From Nocardia bhagyanarayanae (lineage in GTDB: Bacteria; Actinomycetota; Actinomycetes; Mycobacteriales; Mycobacteriaceae): a stretch of 64,000 nucleotides of DNA. The stretch is taken from contig NZ_VFPG01000001.1 in assembly GCF_006716565.1 (NCBI RefSeq), forward strand, positions 1,922,001 to 1,986,000, in the 5' to 3' direction. The position numbers and the translations under genes are program-made. Of the stretch, positions 45,027 through 53,514 are shown in pieces; positions within the stretch are counted from its first letter, which is position 1; every line of letters begins with the position of its first letter. The notes under the pieces are model-generated. The model was not told the origin of the DNA, did not search any database, and worked only from the letters and a program-made list of their open reading frames with translations.

Positions 45027-45665
45027 TTACGCCTGCCGCAACGCCCGATAGACCGCCGCACCCACGAACGCCCCCAGCGTCCGCGGCGTCCAATCGCCCG
45101 CATCGGCAAGCAGCGACCGCACCGCCCCCTCGCCCGCCGACACCCACTGCTCCACCAGAATCGGCAGCTTCCGCTCGGCATCCTCGGTGCCCCACGCGCG
45201 CAGCGTCGGCCGCAGCAACTCGGTGCAACGCTCGACCGCCAACTTGCGCCCGCGCCCGAACGAATCCGCAACGGCGGGATCGGGATTGCCGTACAGCAGC
45301 CGCCACGAGTCCGGCCGAGCGGCGGCGATCTCCAGCAGCGTCTGGAAGCCCTCCACGAAGACCGTCTCGCCCGCGTCGACCGCGCGGCGCGGCGTCGCCT
45401 CGAGCAGCCCCTCGATGAGGTGGTTCTCCTCGCGGCGGATCAGTTCCTGGATGAGTTCGACGCGATCGGCGAAGCAGGCGTAGACGACCGGCCGGGTGAC
45501 GTTCATCCGCTCGGCCACGGCGGCGATGGTGACCGACGCGACGCCGTGTTCGACGGCGATGGCCAGCGCGGTGTCGAGCACCTGCGGGCGGCGGCGTTCC
45601 GGTCCGAGGTGCCGCGCCCGCTGACGCGGTCGCACGGCTTGCTCGGTACCCATGGGGACCAACAT
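45027..45665 (-). CDS. TetR-family regulator
   Basis: 212-aa regulator with a DNA-binding region at residues ~25-75 (V-T-I-A-A-V-A-E-R-M-N-V-T-R-P-V-V-Y-A-C-F). ATG 45665 is preferred to ATG 45653 because GGAGGAGG lies 8 bases upstream of it. Divergent from the large acyl-CoA dehydrogenase gene, its likely target. It is on the same strand as the homogentisate genes but 312 bp away, so a link to them is less likely. Confidence 0.87.
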   Translation of the reverse strand: MLVPMGTEQAVRPRQRARHLGPERRRPQVLDTALAIAVEHGVASVTIAAVAERMNVTRPVVYACFADRVELIQELIRREENHLIEGLLEATPRRAVDAGETVFVEGFQTLLEIAAARPDSWRLLYGNPDPAVADSFGRGRKLAVERCTELLRPTLRAWGTEDAERKLPILVEQWVSAGEGAVRSLLADAGDWTPRTLGAFVGAAVYRALRQA

Positions 45666-45740
45666 TACCGCGACCTCCTCCGGTTCTCCCAGGTCGGGCG
45701 GCCCTTGCTCAACTTCCTACACTGCTGAACAATAATGCTA

Positions 45741-45752
45741 CATTCGCGAATG
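45741..45752. promoter_or_regulatory. Perfect 12-bp palindrome between TetR and acyl-CoA dehydrogenase genes
   Basis: CATTCGCGAATG in an otherwise AT-richer stretch that also holds two CTACA copies (45717 and 45738). It lies 76 bp from the TetR start and 52 bp from the dehydrogenase start. Operator function is inferred. Confidence 0.45.
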
Positions 45753-45803
45753 AAATGGCCCGGTCGGATGCCGGGCAACGCAATGACGGCCGAGGAGTCT
45801 CCG

Positions 45804-47720
45804 ATGCCCGAAACCCTGTTCAACCCGAAGACCTGCGAGTTCGACGAGTTCGACGCCGAGACCCGGCGACTGCTGCGCGCTACGGTCGACTGGTTCGAGA
45901 CGCGCGGTAAGGCGGCGTTGAAGCGGGACGACCGGGAGCGCGTCTGGTACTCCGATTTCCTCGACTTCGTCAAGCGGGAGCGGATCTTCGCGATCTTCCT
46001 CACCCCCGCGGCCGAGGCCAACGGGGATCCGAACAAACGCTGGGACACCGGCCGGATCGCGATGATGAGCAAGGTGCTCGGCTTCTACGGCATGTCCTAC
46101 TGGTACGTCTGGCAGGTCACCATCCTCGGCCTCGGCCCGATCTGGCAGAGCGACAACAAGGCCGCCAAGCAGCGCGCCGCGGCGCTGCTCGACTCCGGTG
46201 AGATCTTCGCGTTCGGGTTGTCGGAGAAGGAGCACGGCGCCGACGTGTACTCCACCGACATGGTGTTGGAGCCCGAGCCCGGCGGCGGTTTCACCGCGAC
46301 CGGCGGCAAGCACTACATCGGCAACGGCAATCTCGCCGCGATGGTCTCGGTGTTCGGCCGCCGTGCCGACAAGCCGATCATCGACAGCGCCAAAGCGTTG
46401 AATGCCAAACCGGCGCAGGACGATTACGAGGGGTATCTGTTCTTCGTCGCCGACAGCAAGCACAAGAACTACAAGCTGCGCCGCAACGTGGTGGACAGCC
46501 AGATGTACGTGGCCGCTTTCGATCTCGAGAAGTATCCGGTCGCCGAAGAGGACATCCTGCACCGCGGTGAGGCCGCGTTCCACGCCGCGATGAACACCGT
46601 CAACGTGGGCAAGTTCAACCTCGGATTCGGCGCCGTCGGCGCGTGCGAACACGCCTTCTACGAATCGATCACGCACGCGGAGAACCGAATCCTGTTCGGG
46701 CACAGAGTGACCGAGTTCCCGCAGGTGCGCTCGCTGCTCACCGACTCCTACGCGCGGGTGATCGGCATGAAGCTCTACAGTGAGCGCGCCATCGACTACC
46801 TGCGTTCGGCCTCCGGCGAAGACCGGCGCTACCTGCTGTTCAACGCGATCGAGAAGATGACCGTGACGCGGGAGGGTCAGCGCGTCATCGAGGACCTCGC
46901 CGACGTGATCGCCGCCCGCGGCTTCGAGAACGACATGTACTTCCCGATGGCCATGCTCGGTCTGTTCGGGCTGCCGCGCTTGGAAGGCACCGTGCACGTG
47001 AACATGGCGCTGTCGCTGAAGTTCTTGGCCAACTACATGTTCCACCCGTCCGACGCCGGGCTCGCCGCGCTGCGCGTGCTGCCGGACGCCGCGCCCAAGG
47101 GTGCGGTGCGAGCGGTGTCCGCTGCGCTGAGCTGGTCCAGCCGCAAGCTCGCCCCGCGGGCCGGCGCGGCGGTGCCCAAGCTGCGCGCGGAGCTGGCCGC
47201 CGCGCGATACCCCGAGGTGCCGACCCGCCGCGACGCCGCCGACGACGAATTCCTGTTCCGCCAGGGCCCGAGCGCGGGTCTCGGACGCATCCGGTTCGCC
47301 GACTGGCGTCCCGTGTTCGAGAAATTCGCGCACGTGCCGAACGTCGCGATCTTCCTGGACCAGGCCATCGCCTTCCAGACGCTGCTCGCCGCGGCCCCAC
47401 CCACCGCCGACCAGCAGCGCGACGTCGACTTCCTGTTCGCCATCGGCGAGCTGTTCACCGCGATCCCGTACGCCCAGCTCATCCTGGAACAGGCCGCGAT
47501 CGAGGGCACCGACGCCGCCGTGCTCGACCAGCTCTTCGACGTCTTCGTGCGGGAGTTCGCCAAGAACGCCCTCGCCTTGCACAGCAAGCCGACCGCGACC
47601 AAGGCGCAGCAGACCAGGGCACTCGACCTGGTCCGCCGCCCCACGGCCGACGCCACCCGCTTCGACAAAGTGCTCGCCAAGGCCCGCTCCCACGCGGGCG
47701 CCTACGAAATGAACCCGTAG
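45804..47720 (+). CDS. Large acyl-CoA dehydrogenase family protein
   Basis: 638-aa protein with an acyl-CoA dehydrogenase core at residues ~20-410 (L-S-E-K-E-H-G-A-D-V-Y, H-Y-I-G-N-G-N, A-D-V-I-A-A-R-G-F-E-N-D) and a ~220-residue C-terminal extension rich in Ala and Leu. This resembles the long fatty acyl-CoA dehydrogenase-like proteins of mycolic-acid bacteria rather than a standard 380-aa enzyme. ATG 45804 follows GAGGAGTCTCCG; ATG 45783 is an alternative. The substrate is unknown, possibly long-chain acyl-CoA. Likely controlled by the divergent TetR. Confidence 0.85.
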   Translation: MPETLFNPKTCEFDEFDAETRRLLRATVDWFETRGKAALKRDDRERVWYSDFLDFVKRERIFAIFLTPAAEANGDPNKRWDTGRIAMMSKVLGFYGMSYWYVWQVTILGLGPIWQSDNKAAKQRAAALLDSGEIFAFGLSEKEHGADVYSTDMVLEPEPGGGFTATGGKHYIGNGNLAAMVSVFGRRADKPIIDSAKALNAKPAQDDYEGYLFFVADSKHKNYKLRRNVVDSQMYVAAFDLEKYPVAEEDILHRGEAAFHAAMNTVNVGKFNLGFGAVGACEHAFYESITHAENRILFGHRVTEFPQVRSLLTDSYARVIGMKLYSERAIDYLRSASGEDRRYLLFNAIEKMTVTREGQRVIEDLADVIAARGFENDMYFPMAMLGLFGLPRLEGTVHVNMALSLKFLANYMFHPSDAGLAALRVLPDAAPKGAVRAVSAALSWSSRKLAPRAGAAVPKLRAELAAARYPEVPTRRDAADDEFLFRQGPSAGLGRIRFADWRPVFEKFAHVPNVAIFLDQAIAFQTLLAAAPPTADQQRDVDFLFAIGELFTAIPYAQLILEQAAIEGTDAAVLDQLFDVFVREFAKNALALHSKPTATKAQQTRALDLVRRPTADATRFDKVLAKARSHAGAYEMNP

Positions 47721-47737
47721 CGCCCGGTCAACCCCCC

Positions 47738-47838
47738 AACCACCATTTGACTACCGTCGATAGTGAAATGGTTTCGACGGTAGTCGAATGGTGGCTTTCG
47801 AAGATCAAATAGCAACCATTTGACTACCGTCGATTTCC
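47738..47838 (+). repeat. Dispersed repeat, copy D: hairpin module only
   Basis: Arm 1 is 47740-47760, arm 2 is 47774-47794 and arm 3 is about 47815-47833. It has the same 13-base loop and the same spacer (GGCTTT-CAAGATCAA-TAGC type) as the other copies but lacks the ~250-bp left part. Arms 1 and 2 pair with a single T:G position. It sits 18 bp after the acyl-CoA dehydrogenase stop, between two convergent genes. Confidence 0.87.
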
Positions 47839-47890
47839 CCGGCTGCCCAGCGGACGCCGTGCACTCGCCAGGCGCAGCTGGTCGCCCTCG

Positions 47891-48721
47891 TCAGCGGGAC
47901 TCGACGGGAATATCGAACTCCGCGACAACCGGCGCGTGATCGCTGGCCCCCTTGCCTTTTCGCTCCTCACGATCGACCCCAGCATCCCTGGTCGCGGCGG
48001 CGAGCGCGGGCGAGGCAAGGACGAAATCGATCCGCATCCCCTCTTTACGCGGAAACCGCAGCTGCGTGTAGTCCCAGTACGTGTACACCCCGGGCCCCGG
48101 CGCGAAGGGCCGCATCACGTCGGCGAAGCCGGTGTCGACGATGGCGTTGAACGCGTCGCGTTCGGGTTGGGAGGTATGCGTCTTGCCCGTGAAGAACGCT
48201 GGCGACCACACGTCGTCGTCGGTCGGCGCGATGTTCCAGTCGCCGACCAGCGCGATCTTGGCCTGCGGGTCCTCGGTCAGCCAGGTCGCGGCGTTGGCGC
48301 GCAGCGTCTCCAGCCACTCGAGCTTGTAGGCGTAGTGCGGGTCGGCGAGGGTGCGCCCGTTGGGCACGTACAGGCTCCAGACCCGCACGCCGCCGCAGGT
48401 CGCGCCGAGCGCGCGCGATTCGACGACCGGTGTGCTGATGAGGGATTCGCCCGCGTCCTTGTCGAAACCGGGCTGATTGGGGAAGCCGAGTTCGACGTCT
48501 TCCAGGCCGATCCTGGACGCGATGGCCACGCCGTTCCACTGGTTGATGCCGAGGTGGGCCACCTCGTAGCCGAGTTCCTCGAAGCGCTCGAACGGGAACT
48601 GGTCGTCGCGGCACTTGGTTTCCTGCATGGCGAGCACGTCGATGTCCTGGCGGTCCAGCCAGGCCGCCACCCGGTCGAGCCGGGAGCGGATCGAGTTGAC
48701 GTTCCAAGTCGCCAGACGCAC
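47891..48721 (-). CDS. xthA: Exodeoxyribonuclease III
   Basis: 276-aa AP endonuclease/3'-exonuclease of base excision repair. It has the family motifs L-A-T-W-N-V-N-S-I, Q-E-T-K (metal-binding Glu), Y-V-P-N-G, G-D-W-N-I-A-P-T-D, R-I-D-F-V-L-A and S-D-H-A-P-V. Start GTG 48721. First of the block conserved with M. tuberculosis Rv0427c onward, followed on the same strand by the GNAT and deformylase genes. Confidence 0.95.
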   Translation of the reverse strand: MRLATWNVNSIRSRLDRVAAWLDRQDIDVLAMQETKCRDDQFPFERFEELGYEVAHLGINQWNGVAIASRIGLEDVELGFPNQPGFDKDAGESLISTPVVESRALGATCGGVRVWSLYVPNGRTLADPHYAYKLEWLETLRANAATWLTEDPQAKIALVGDWNIAPTDDDVWSPAFFTGKTHTSQPERDAFNAIVDTGFADVMRPFAPGPGVYTYWDYTQLRFPRKEGMRIDFVLASPALAAATRDAGVDREERKGKGASDHAPVVAEFDIPVESR

Positions 48722-48748
48722 GAAATGCCTTCCTTCTGCGGTCTTCGT

Positions 48749-49726
48749 CTATTCTCCGCCGTGCGGAGCGGCGTAGCGATAGCCGTGGTGGTCCAGGAAA
48801 CCGAGGCCCCGGTAGAGCTCGAGCGCCGCCGTGTTGCCTGCCTCGACCTGGACGTAGGCGTGCGTCGCCCCGCGCTCGTGCCCCCAGCGGATCAGCTCGG
48901 CGCACACCAGCGTGGCCAGGCCGTGCCTGCGGTGCTCGGCGGCCACCGCGACGCAGGTGAGCCCGATCCAGCGGCGCCCGTCCGGCGCGGTGGTGCACGC
49001 GCCGCGTCCGATGGCGATGGGACTCGGCAGTCCGAGCGAGGCGAAACCCAGCTCGCCATCGCGCACCGCGGTGAGCACCTCGGTCACCGGTTCCGGAACA
49101 GGCTGTGCCGCAGGGTCTTCCCCGCGATAGCGGTGCAGCCGCAGCCACGAATCGTCGGGCCGCTGCGCGATCCGGACCATCGGGGGACCCTGCGGCAGTA
49201 CGAAATTGGTGATGTCGATGCCGAGCACCATGGTTTCGTTCCAGGTGCGCCAGCCGGGCGGCGGCGGTGCGAGCCGGTCGGGCAGCAGCAGTTGCAGCGG
49301 CAGCCCGTGCGCGGTGTACCACGCGCCGATGCGGTGCAGGGTGTCGGTGGAGAGTTCGGCCGGTCGTCCCGGTTCGCCGAGCGGCACAGCGGAATTGGCG
49401 CGATTGGTGTAGCCGTGCCCGGCGCGCAACAGCCAGCCGTCGAGCCATTCGCTCTCGACACCAGGCCACGCGTCCGCCGCGGCCGCCTCCAGCGCCCGGA
49501 TCTCCCTGGTGCGAATCGGCCTCGGTCCGATGGCTTTCAGCGCGATCACCCGATCGGGCGTCACCGAGATCATCTGTCCGTCGGCGTCGCGCACCGTCGG
49601 CGGATCCAGCGAAATCAGTTCGCCGATCACATCGGTCATCGATTGCGGATACCCGGCGGGCAGCTGGTAGCGCATCACCACCCGGCGGCCGAGCGGAATC
49701 CGCGCGGGCGCCGGCTCAGTCGTCAT
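48749..49726 (-). CDS. GNAT-family acetyltransferase (Rv0428c-like)
   Basis: 325-aa protein. The C-terminal ~100 residues hold the GNAT core with the acetyl-CoA loop A-E-H-R-R-H-G-L-A (R/Q-x-x-G-x-A) and [14 protein letters not shown]. The N-terminal ~200 residues have the extended region seen in the mycobacterial homologue. The gene order xthA-GNAT-def matches Rv0427c-Rv0429c. The ATG start overlaps the deformylase stop by 11 bp. Substrate unknown. Confidence 0.87.
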   Translation of the reverse strand: MTTEPAPARIPLGRRVVMRYQLPAGYPQSMTDVIGELISLDPPTVRDADGQMISVTPDRVIALKAIGPRPIRTREIRALEAAAADAWPGVESEWLDGWLLRAGHGYTNRANSAVPLGEPGRPAELSTDTLHRIGAWYTAHGLPLQLLLPDRLAPPPPGWRTWNETMVLGIDITNFVLPQGPPMVRIAQRPDDSWLRLHRYRGEDPAAQPVPEPVTEVLTAVRDGELGFASLGLPSPIAIGRGACTTAPDGRRWIGLTCVAVAAEHRRHGLATLVCAELIRWGHERGATHAYVQVEAGNTAALELYRGLGFLDHHGYRYAAPHGGE

Positions 49727-50306
49727 GCCCGAAGGGATCCGGAACGGTGCCCGGCACCCAGCTGAGACCCGGTGCGCCCCAACCATTTCGCTTGATCGCC
49801 TTCTTCGCCGCGCGGGCGTTGCGGCCGATCAGCACGTCGACGTAGAGGAATCCGTCGAGGTGGCCGACCTCGTGCTGCAACATGCGGGCGAAGAAGCCGT
49901 TGCCCTCGATCGAGACCGGCTCGCCGTGCTCGTCGGTACCGGTGACCCGCGCCCAGTCGGCACGGCCGGTGGGGAACTGTTCCCCGGGCACCGAGAGGCA
50001 GCCTTCTTCGTCGTCGTCGGGGTCCGGCATGGTCTCCGGTAGCTCGGAGGTCTCCAGCACGGGGTTGATCACCGCGCCGCGGCGCCGGACGGCCGTGCCG
50101 TCGGGACCGAGGTCCGGGCAGTCGTACACGAACAGCCGTAGCGGCACGCCCACCTGGTTGGCGGCCAACCCGACGCCGTTGGCGGCGTCCAGCGTCTCGT
50201 ACATGTCCGCGATCAGCGGGGCCAGTTCCTCCGGCGAATCGGTGACCGGCTTGGTCGGGTTGTGCAGCACGGGGTCGCCGACGATCACGATGGGGAGGAT
50301 TGCCAT
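49716..50306 (-). CDS. def: Peptide deformylase
   Basis: 196-aa metalloenzyme that removes the N-formyl group from new proteins. All three family motifs are present: [18 protein letters not shown] (metal Cys) and Q-H-E-V-G-H-L-D-G (HExxH). It starts [14 protein letters not shown] like the mycobacterial enzyme. Upstream in-frame sequence is the antisense of the divergent gene and not part of it. Confidence 0.95.
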   Translation of the reverse strand: MAILPIVIVGDPVLHNPTKPVTDSPEELAPLIADMYETLDAANGVGLAANQVGVPLRLFVYDCPDLGPDGTAVRRRGAVINPVLETSELPETMPDPDDDEEGCLSVPGEQFPTGRADWARVTGTDEHGEPVSIEGNGFFARMLQHEVGHLDGFLYVDVLIGRNARAAKKAIKRNGWGAPGLSWVPGTVPDPFGHDD

Positions 50307-50493
50307 GGAAACGAAGCCTACCGGCCGCTCAGCAGAGGCGAGTGGCCGCCGTCCAGCGCAGGTGGGACGCGCGTACCCGCGCGTAATCAACACGCCGGAC
50401 CGAAGGCGGATCATCCCCGGGACCCCGTGGTTGAATGATCCGCGACGTACAAGCACCATTTTTCGTCTGGTGGCAACTCGGCGAGGGAGCGAG

Positions 50494-50850
50494 ATGGACG
50501 GCGCAGCGGCACGGAATCTTTCCGCGATCCAGGACGACCCTTCCGCGAGCGAAGAGACGACGGCGGGCGCATCGGCCCAGGCCGGCGCGAGCGAAGGCAG
50601 CGGCCTCAGCCGCCGCGAACACGAGATTCTGGCCTTCGAACGGCAGTGGTGGAAGTACGCGGGCGCCAAGGAAGAGGCCATCCGCGAACTGTTCGGCATG
50701 TCGCCGACCCGGTACTACCAGGTGCTCAATGCCGTGGTGGACCGCCAGGAGGCCCTCGCCGTCGACCCGATGCTGGTGAAGCGGCTGCGCAGGCTGCGCG
50801 CGAGCAGGCAGAAGGCCAGAGCCGCACGGCGTCTCGGTTTCCAGGTATGA
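50494..50850 (+). CDS. DUF3263 domain protein (Rv0430-like)
   Basis: 118-aa protein with a disordered Ala/Ser/Glu-rich N-terminus (~35 residues), then the DUF3263 segment [23 protein letters not shown] and [13 protein letters not shown], which reads like a small helix-turn-helix. It ends in a basic tail ([13 protein letters not shown]). It may bind DNA. Divergent from def; same place as Rv0430. Start ATG 50494 after GAGGGAGCGAG. Confidence 0.88.
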   Translation: MDGAAARNLSAIQDDPSASEETTAGASAQAGASEGSGLSRREHEILAFERQWWKYAGAKEEAIRELFGMSPTRYYQVLNAVVDRQEALAVDPMLVKRLRRLRASRQKARAARRLGFQV

Positions 50851-50908
50851 CACGTCTTCGGGTCGTGATGCGGGCATCCCGGCCGGATGTGCGACTAGGG
50901 TCGACAGC

Positions 50909-51472
50909 GTGAGTCAAACCAATCCCACCTCCGGCGGGCCGCCGTTGCGCGCGCTGGCGATGGTTTTGATCGCACTGGCCATCGTGTTCGCGGGTCTCGG
51001 TGCGATGTCGTTGTCGAGTTCCGATTCCGACGCCACGAACGCCGAGGAGTCGTCGACCGCGGCCCAGCAGGTCACCTCGGCGGCGCCCGTGACGACGGCC
51101 GCGACCACCACGGTGGCGACGACGACGGTGGCGCCGACCACCACGACCACCGCCGCGCCGACGACCACCGCGGGTGCGCCCGCGGCGGGAGTGAACCGGG
51201 CCGTCCCGGTCCGCGTTCTGAACAACAGTCTGGTCGCCGGTCTGGCTGCCCGTACCGCCGACGAGTTGACGGCGAGCGGCTGGACGAACGTCTCGCCGGG
51301 CAACTACGCGGGCGGCACCATCGCCAAAACGACTGTGTATTACGGGAATACGCCCGGTGAACGGGAAGCGGCGCTGGCGATCGCCGCGGAGATCGGCGCG
51401 ACCGCCGAGCCCAAGTCGGCGGGCATCGGGGACAACGGTCCGGGTGTGGTCGTCATCTTGACGGGTAACTGA
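50909..51472 (+). CDS. Membrane-anchored LytR_C domain protein (Rv0431-like)
   Basis: 187-aa protein with one N-terminal membrane helix (residues ~15-35), a Thr/Ala/Val-rich linker (~45-95, probably extended in the wall) and a C-terminal LytR_C domain (V-P-V-R-V-L-N-N-S-L-V-A-G-L-A-A-R-T-A, V-V-I-L-T-G-N). It lies between the DUF3263 gene and sodC, as in mycobacteria, where the homologue is called a tuberculin-related peptide. Probably outside the membrane, possibly linked to cell-wall assembly. GTG start. Confidence 0.87.
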   Translation: MSQTNPTSGGPPLRALAMVLIALAIVFAGLGAMSLSSSDSDATNAEESSTAAQQVTSAAPVTTAATTTVATTTVAPTTTTTAAPTTTAGAPAAGVNRAVPVRVLNNSLVAGLAARTADELTASGWTNVSPGNYAGGTIAKTTVYYGNTPGEREAALAIAAEIGATAEPKSAGIGDNGPGVVVILTGN

Positions 51473-51599
51473 AAAGCGAGCCCGTCGCGCACGGCCCCTT
51501 GGCGGCGTGACACGGCGCTCGTGGCATCATCTTGTCCGGTAACGACAGTGTCCACCCAGCTTTACTCGTAAACTCGGTACTCGTAAAGGAGTTCCCCCG

Positions 51600-52289
51600 A
51601 TGGCCCCGTCCACAACTCGTCGCCCGTCCTGGCGGACTGTGACCCCGGTGCTTGCGGTCGCGGTCTTCGGCCTCGCTGCCTGCACGAACAGCCAGGAGTC
51701 GAGTGACGTCAAGGGAACCACCCCGCCGGTGTGGACCGGAGCCTCCGCCCCGGCCGATGGACACGGGACCGGTACCGAGCACGGCAGCCCGGCCACCGAC
51801 CCGGGTACGAAGGTCGAGCTGAAGGACGCGTCCGGCAGCTCGGTCGCCACCGCGAACATCGCCAAGGACGGCGAACACCTCGTGATCACCGTCGAGGCGC
51901 ACGGCCTCAAGCCCGGTTTCCACGGTCTGCACTTCCACCAGGTCGGCAAGTGCGAGGCCAACTCCGTGGCGCCCACGGGCGGCGCGGCAGGCGACTTCCT
52001 CTCGGCGGGCGGCCACCTCCAGGTGGGCAACGCCAACGCCCACCCGGCCAGCGGCGACCTCACCTCGCTGCAGGTCCGCTCGGACGGCCAGGGCAAGCTG
52101 GTCACCACTACCGACACGGTGACCCTCGACGACCTGAAGAATCGCGCGCTGATCATCCACGCCGATGCCGACAACTTCGGCAACATTCCCAACCGTTACG
52201 TCCGTGCCGACGGCGTGGCAGGCCCGGACGACAACACACTGGCGACCGGTGACGCGGGCGGCCGCGTTGCCTGCGGTGTAGTCCAGTAG
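51600..52289 (+). CDS. sodC: Cu,Zn-type superoxide dismutase lipoprotein
   Basis: 229-aa secreted lipoprotein with a signal peptide ending in lipobox L-A-A-C (Cys ~28), then a Ser/Thr-rich linker and the SOD barrel. Copper ligands are in G-L-H-F-H-Q, G-G-H-L-Q and I-I-H-A-D-A-D-N-F-G-N, and the active-site Arg is in G-G-R-V-A-C-G-V. The zinc loop is shortened: H-x-x-G-D of classical enzymes reads A-S-G-D, so zinc binding is doubtful, as in the M. tuberculosis SodC. ATG 51600 follows AAAGGAG. Confidence 0.93.
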   Translation: MAPSTTRRPSWRTVTPVLAVAVFGLAACTNSQESSDVKGTTPPVWTGASAPADGHGTGTEHGSPATDPGTKVELKDASGSSVATANIAKDGEHLVITVEAHGLKPGFHGLHFHQVGKCEANSVAPTGGAAGDFLSAGGHLQVGNANAHPASGDLTSLQVRSDGQGKLVTTTDTVTLDDLKNRALIIHADADNFGNIPNRYVRADGVAGPDDNTLATGDAGGRVACGVVQ

Positions 52290-52302
52290 ACAAGGTGCCG
52301 AC

Positions 52303-53445
52303 ATGGGCGGGGCAATCGAGAACGTTCCATTTCCAGGTTCGCCCCGGCCGACCATCGGCATCGAATGGGAGGTCGCGCTCGTCGACAAGGTGACGCGCGA
52401 TCTCTCCAACACCGCGGCCGCGGTCTTCGATGCGGTCGGTGACCTGCGGGCCTGGGACGGCACTCCGCAGGTCACCAAGGAGCTGCTGCGCAACACCGTC
52501 GAGATCGTCACCGGCGTGCACGACACCGTCGGCGCGGCGGTGGACGATCTGAGCGGCACGATGGACACCGTGCGCCGCGCCGCCGACCCGCTCGGCGTCG
52601 ACCTGTTCTGCGCGGGCACCCATCCCTTCGCCCAGTGGTCGGCCCAGCAGCTGACCCGTTCGCCGCACTACGACGAGTTGATCGAGCGCACCCAGTGGTG
52701 GGGCCGCCAGATGATGATCTGGGGCGTGCACGTCCACGTGGGAGTCTCGCACCGGGAGAAGGTCTTTCCGATCCTGAACGCGTTGTTGTTCACCTACCCG
52801 CACCTGCTCGCGCTCTCGGCTTCCTCGCCGATGTGGGCCGGATCCGACACCGGGTACGCGAGCAACCGCACGCTGATGTTCCAGCAGTTGCCCACCGCCG
52901 GCCTGCCGTTCCAGTTCGAGAACTGGGCCCAGTTCGAGCGTTTCGTGCACGACCAGATGCAGACCGGCGTCATCGAGCAGCTCGGCGGCATGCACTGGGA
53001 CATCAGGCCCGCGCCCAAGTGGGGCACCATCGAGGTGCGCATCTGCGACGGCATCTCCACCAGGGCCGAATTGGCCGCCCTTGCGGCGTTCATCCACTGT
53101 CTCATCGTGGATCTGGACCGTCGCCTCGACGAGGGCGAGGATCTCGGGACGCTGCCGCCGTGGCACGTCCAGGAGAACAAGTGGCGGGCCGCGCGCTACG
53201 GCCTGGATGCGATCGTCATCACAGACTCCGACAACAGCGAGCGGCTGGTCACCGACGACCTCATGGACGTGCTGAACCGGCTCGAGCCGACGGCCAAGCG
53301 GCTCGGCTGCTCCGACGAATTGTCCTATGTCGCCGAGATTCCCCAGCGTGGAGCGTCGTATCAGCGCCAGCGCAAGGTGGCCGCGGCGACCCAGGGCGAC
53401 CTGATCGCGGTGGTGGACGCGCTGGTCCAGGAGCTTTACAAGTAG
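52303..53445 (+). CDS. Glutamate-cysteine ligase-like carboxylate-amine ligase (YbdK family)
   Basis: 380-aa GCS2-family enzyme with T-I-G-I-E-W-E-V (metal/ATP Glu residues), H-V-H-V-G-V, and D-I-R-P-A-P-K-W-G-T-I-E-V-R. It joins an amino group to a carboxylate using ATP; the true substrate of this branch is not settled. It starts 13 bp after sodC and matches Rv0433, so the two may form one transcript. Confidence 0.9.
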   Translation: MGGAIENVPFPGSPRPTIGIEWEVALVDKVTRDLSNTAAAVFDAVGDLRAWDGTPQVTKELLRNTVEIVTGVHDTVGAAVDDLSGTMDTVRRAADPLGVDLFCAGTHPFAQWSAQQLTRSPHYDELIERTQWWGRQMMIWGVHVHVGVSHREKVFPILNALLFTYPHLLALSASSPMWAGSDTGYASNRTLMFQQLPTAGLPFQFENWAQFERFVHDQMQTGVIEQLGGMHWDIRPAPKWGTIEVRICDGISTRAELAALAAFIHCLIVDLDRRLDEGEDLGTLPPWHVQENKWRAARYGLDAIVITDSDNSERLVTDDLMDVLNRLEPTAKRLGCSDELSYVAEIPQRGASYQRQRKVAAATQGDLIAVVDALVQELYK

Positions 53446-53514
53446 GCGCCCGGCGGGCGAGCGGTCGTCTGCCGTTCAGCTGGCCAGGGGGACGGCGTTC
53501 ATCCCCCGTTTACT

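Noticed and set aside
42340..45306. A 988-codon open frame on the minus strand
   Set aside because: Only its last 393 codons are a real gene (fumarylacetoacetase). The rest runs out of frame through homogentisate dioxygenase and lacks family marks.
47738..47838. The three-arm hairpin as an ordinary intrinsic terminator
   Set aside because: It follows convergent genes in one case, but other copies are embedded in a larger element in either orientation, lack a T run after stem 1:2, and carry a conserved third arm.
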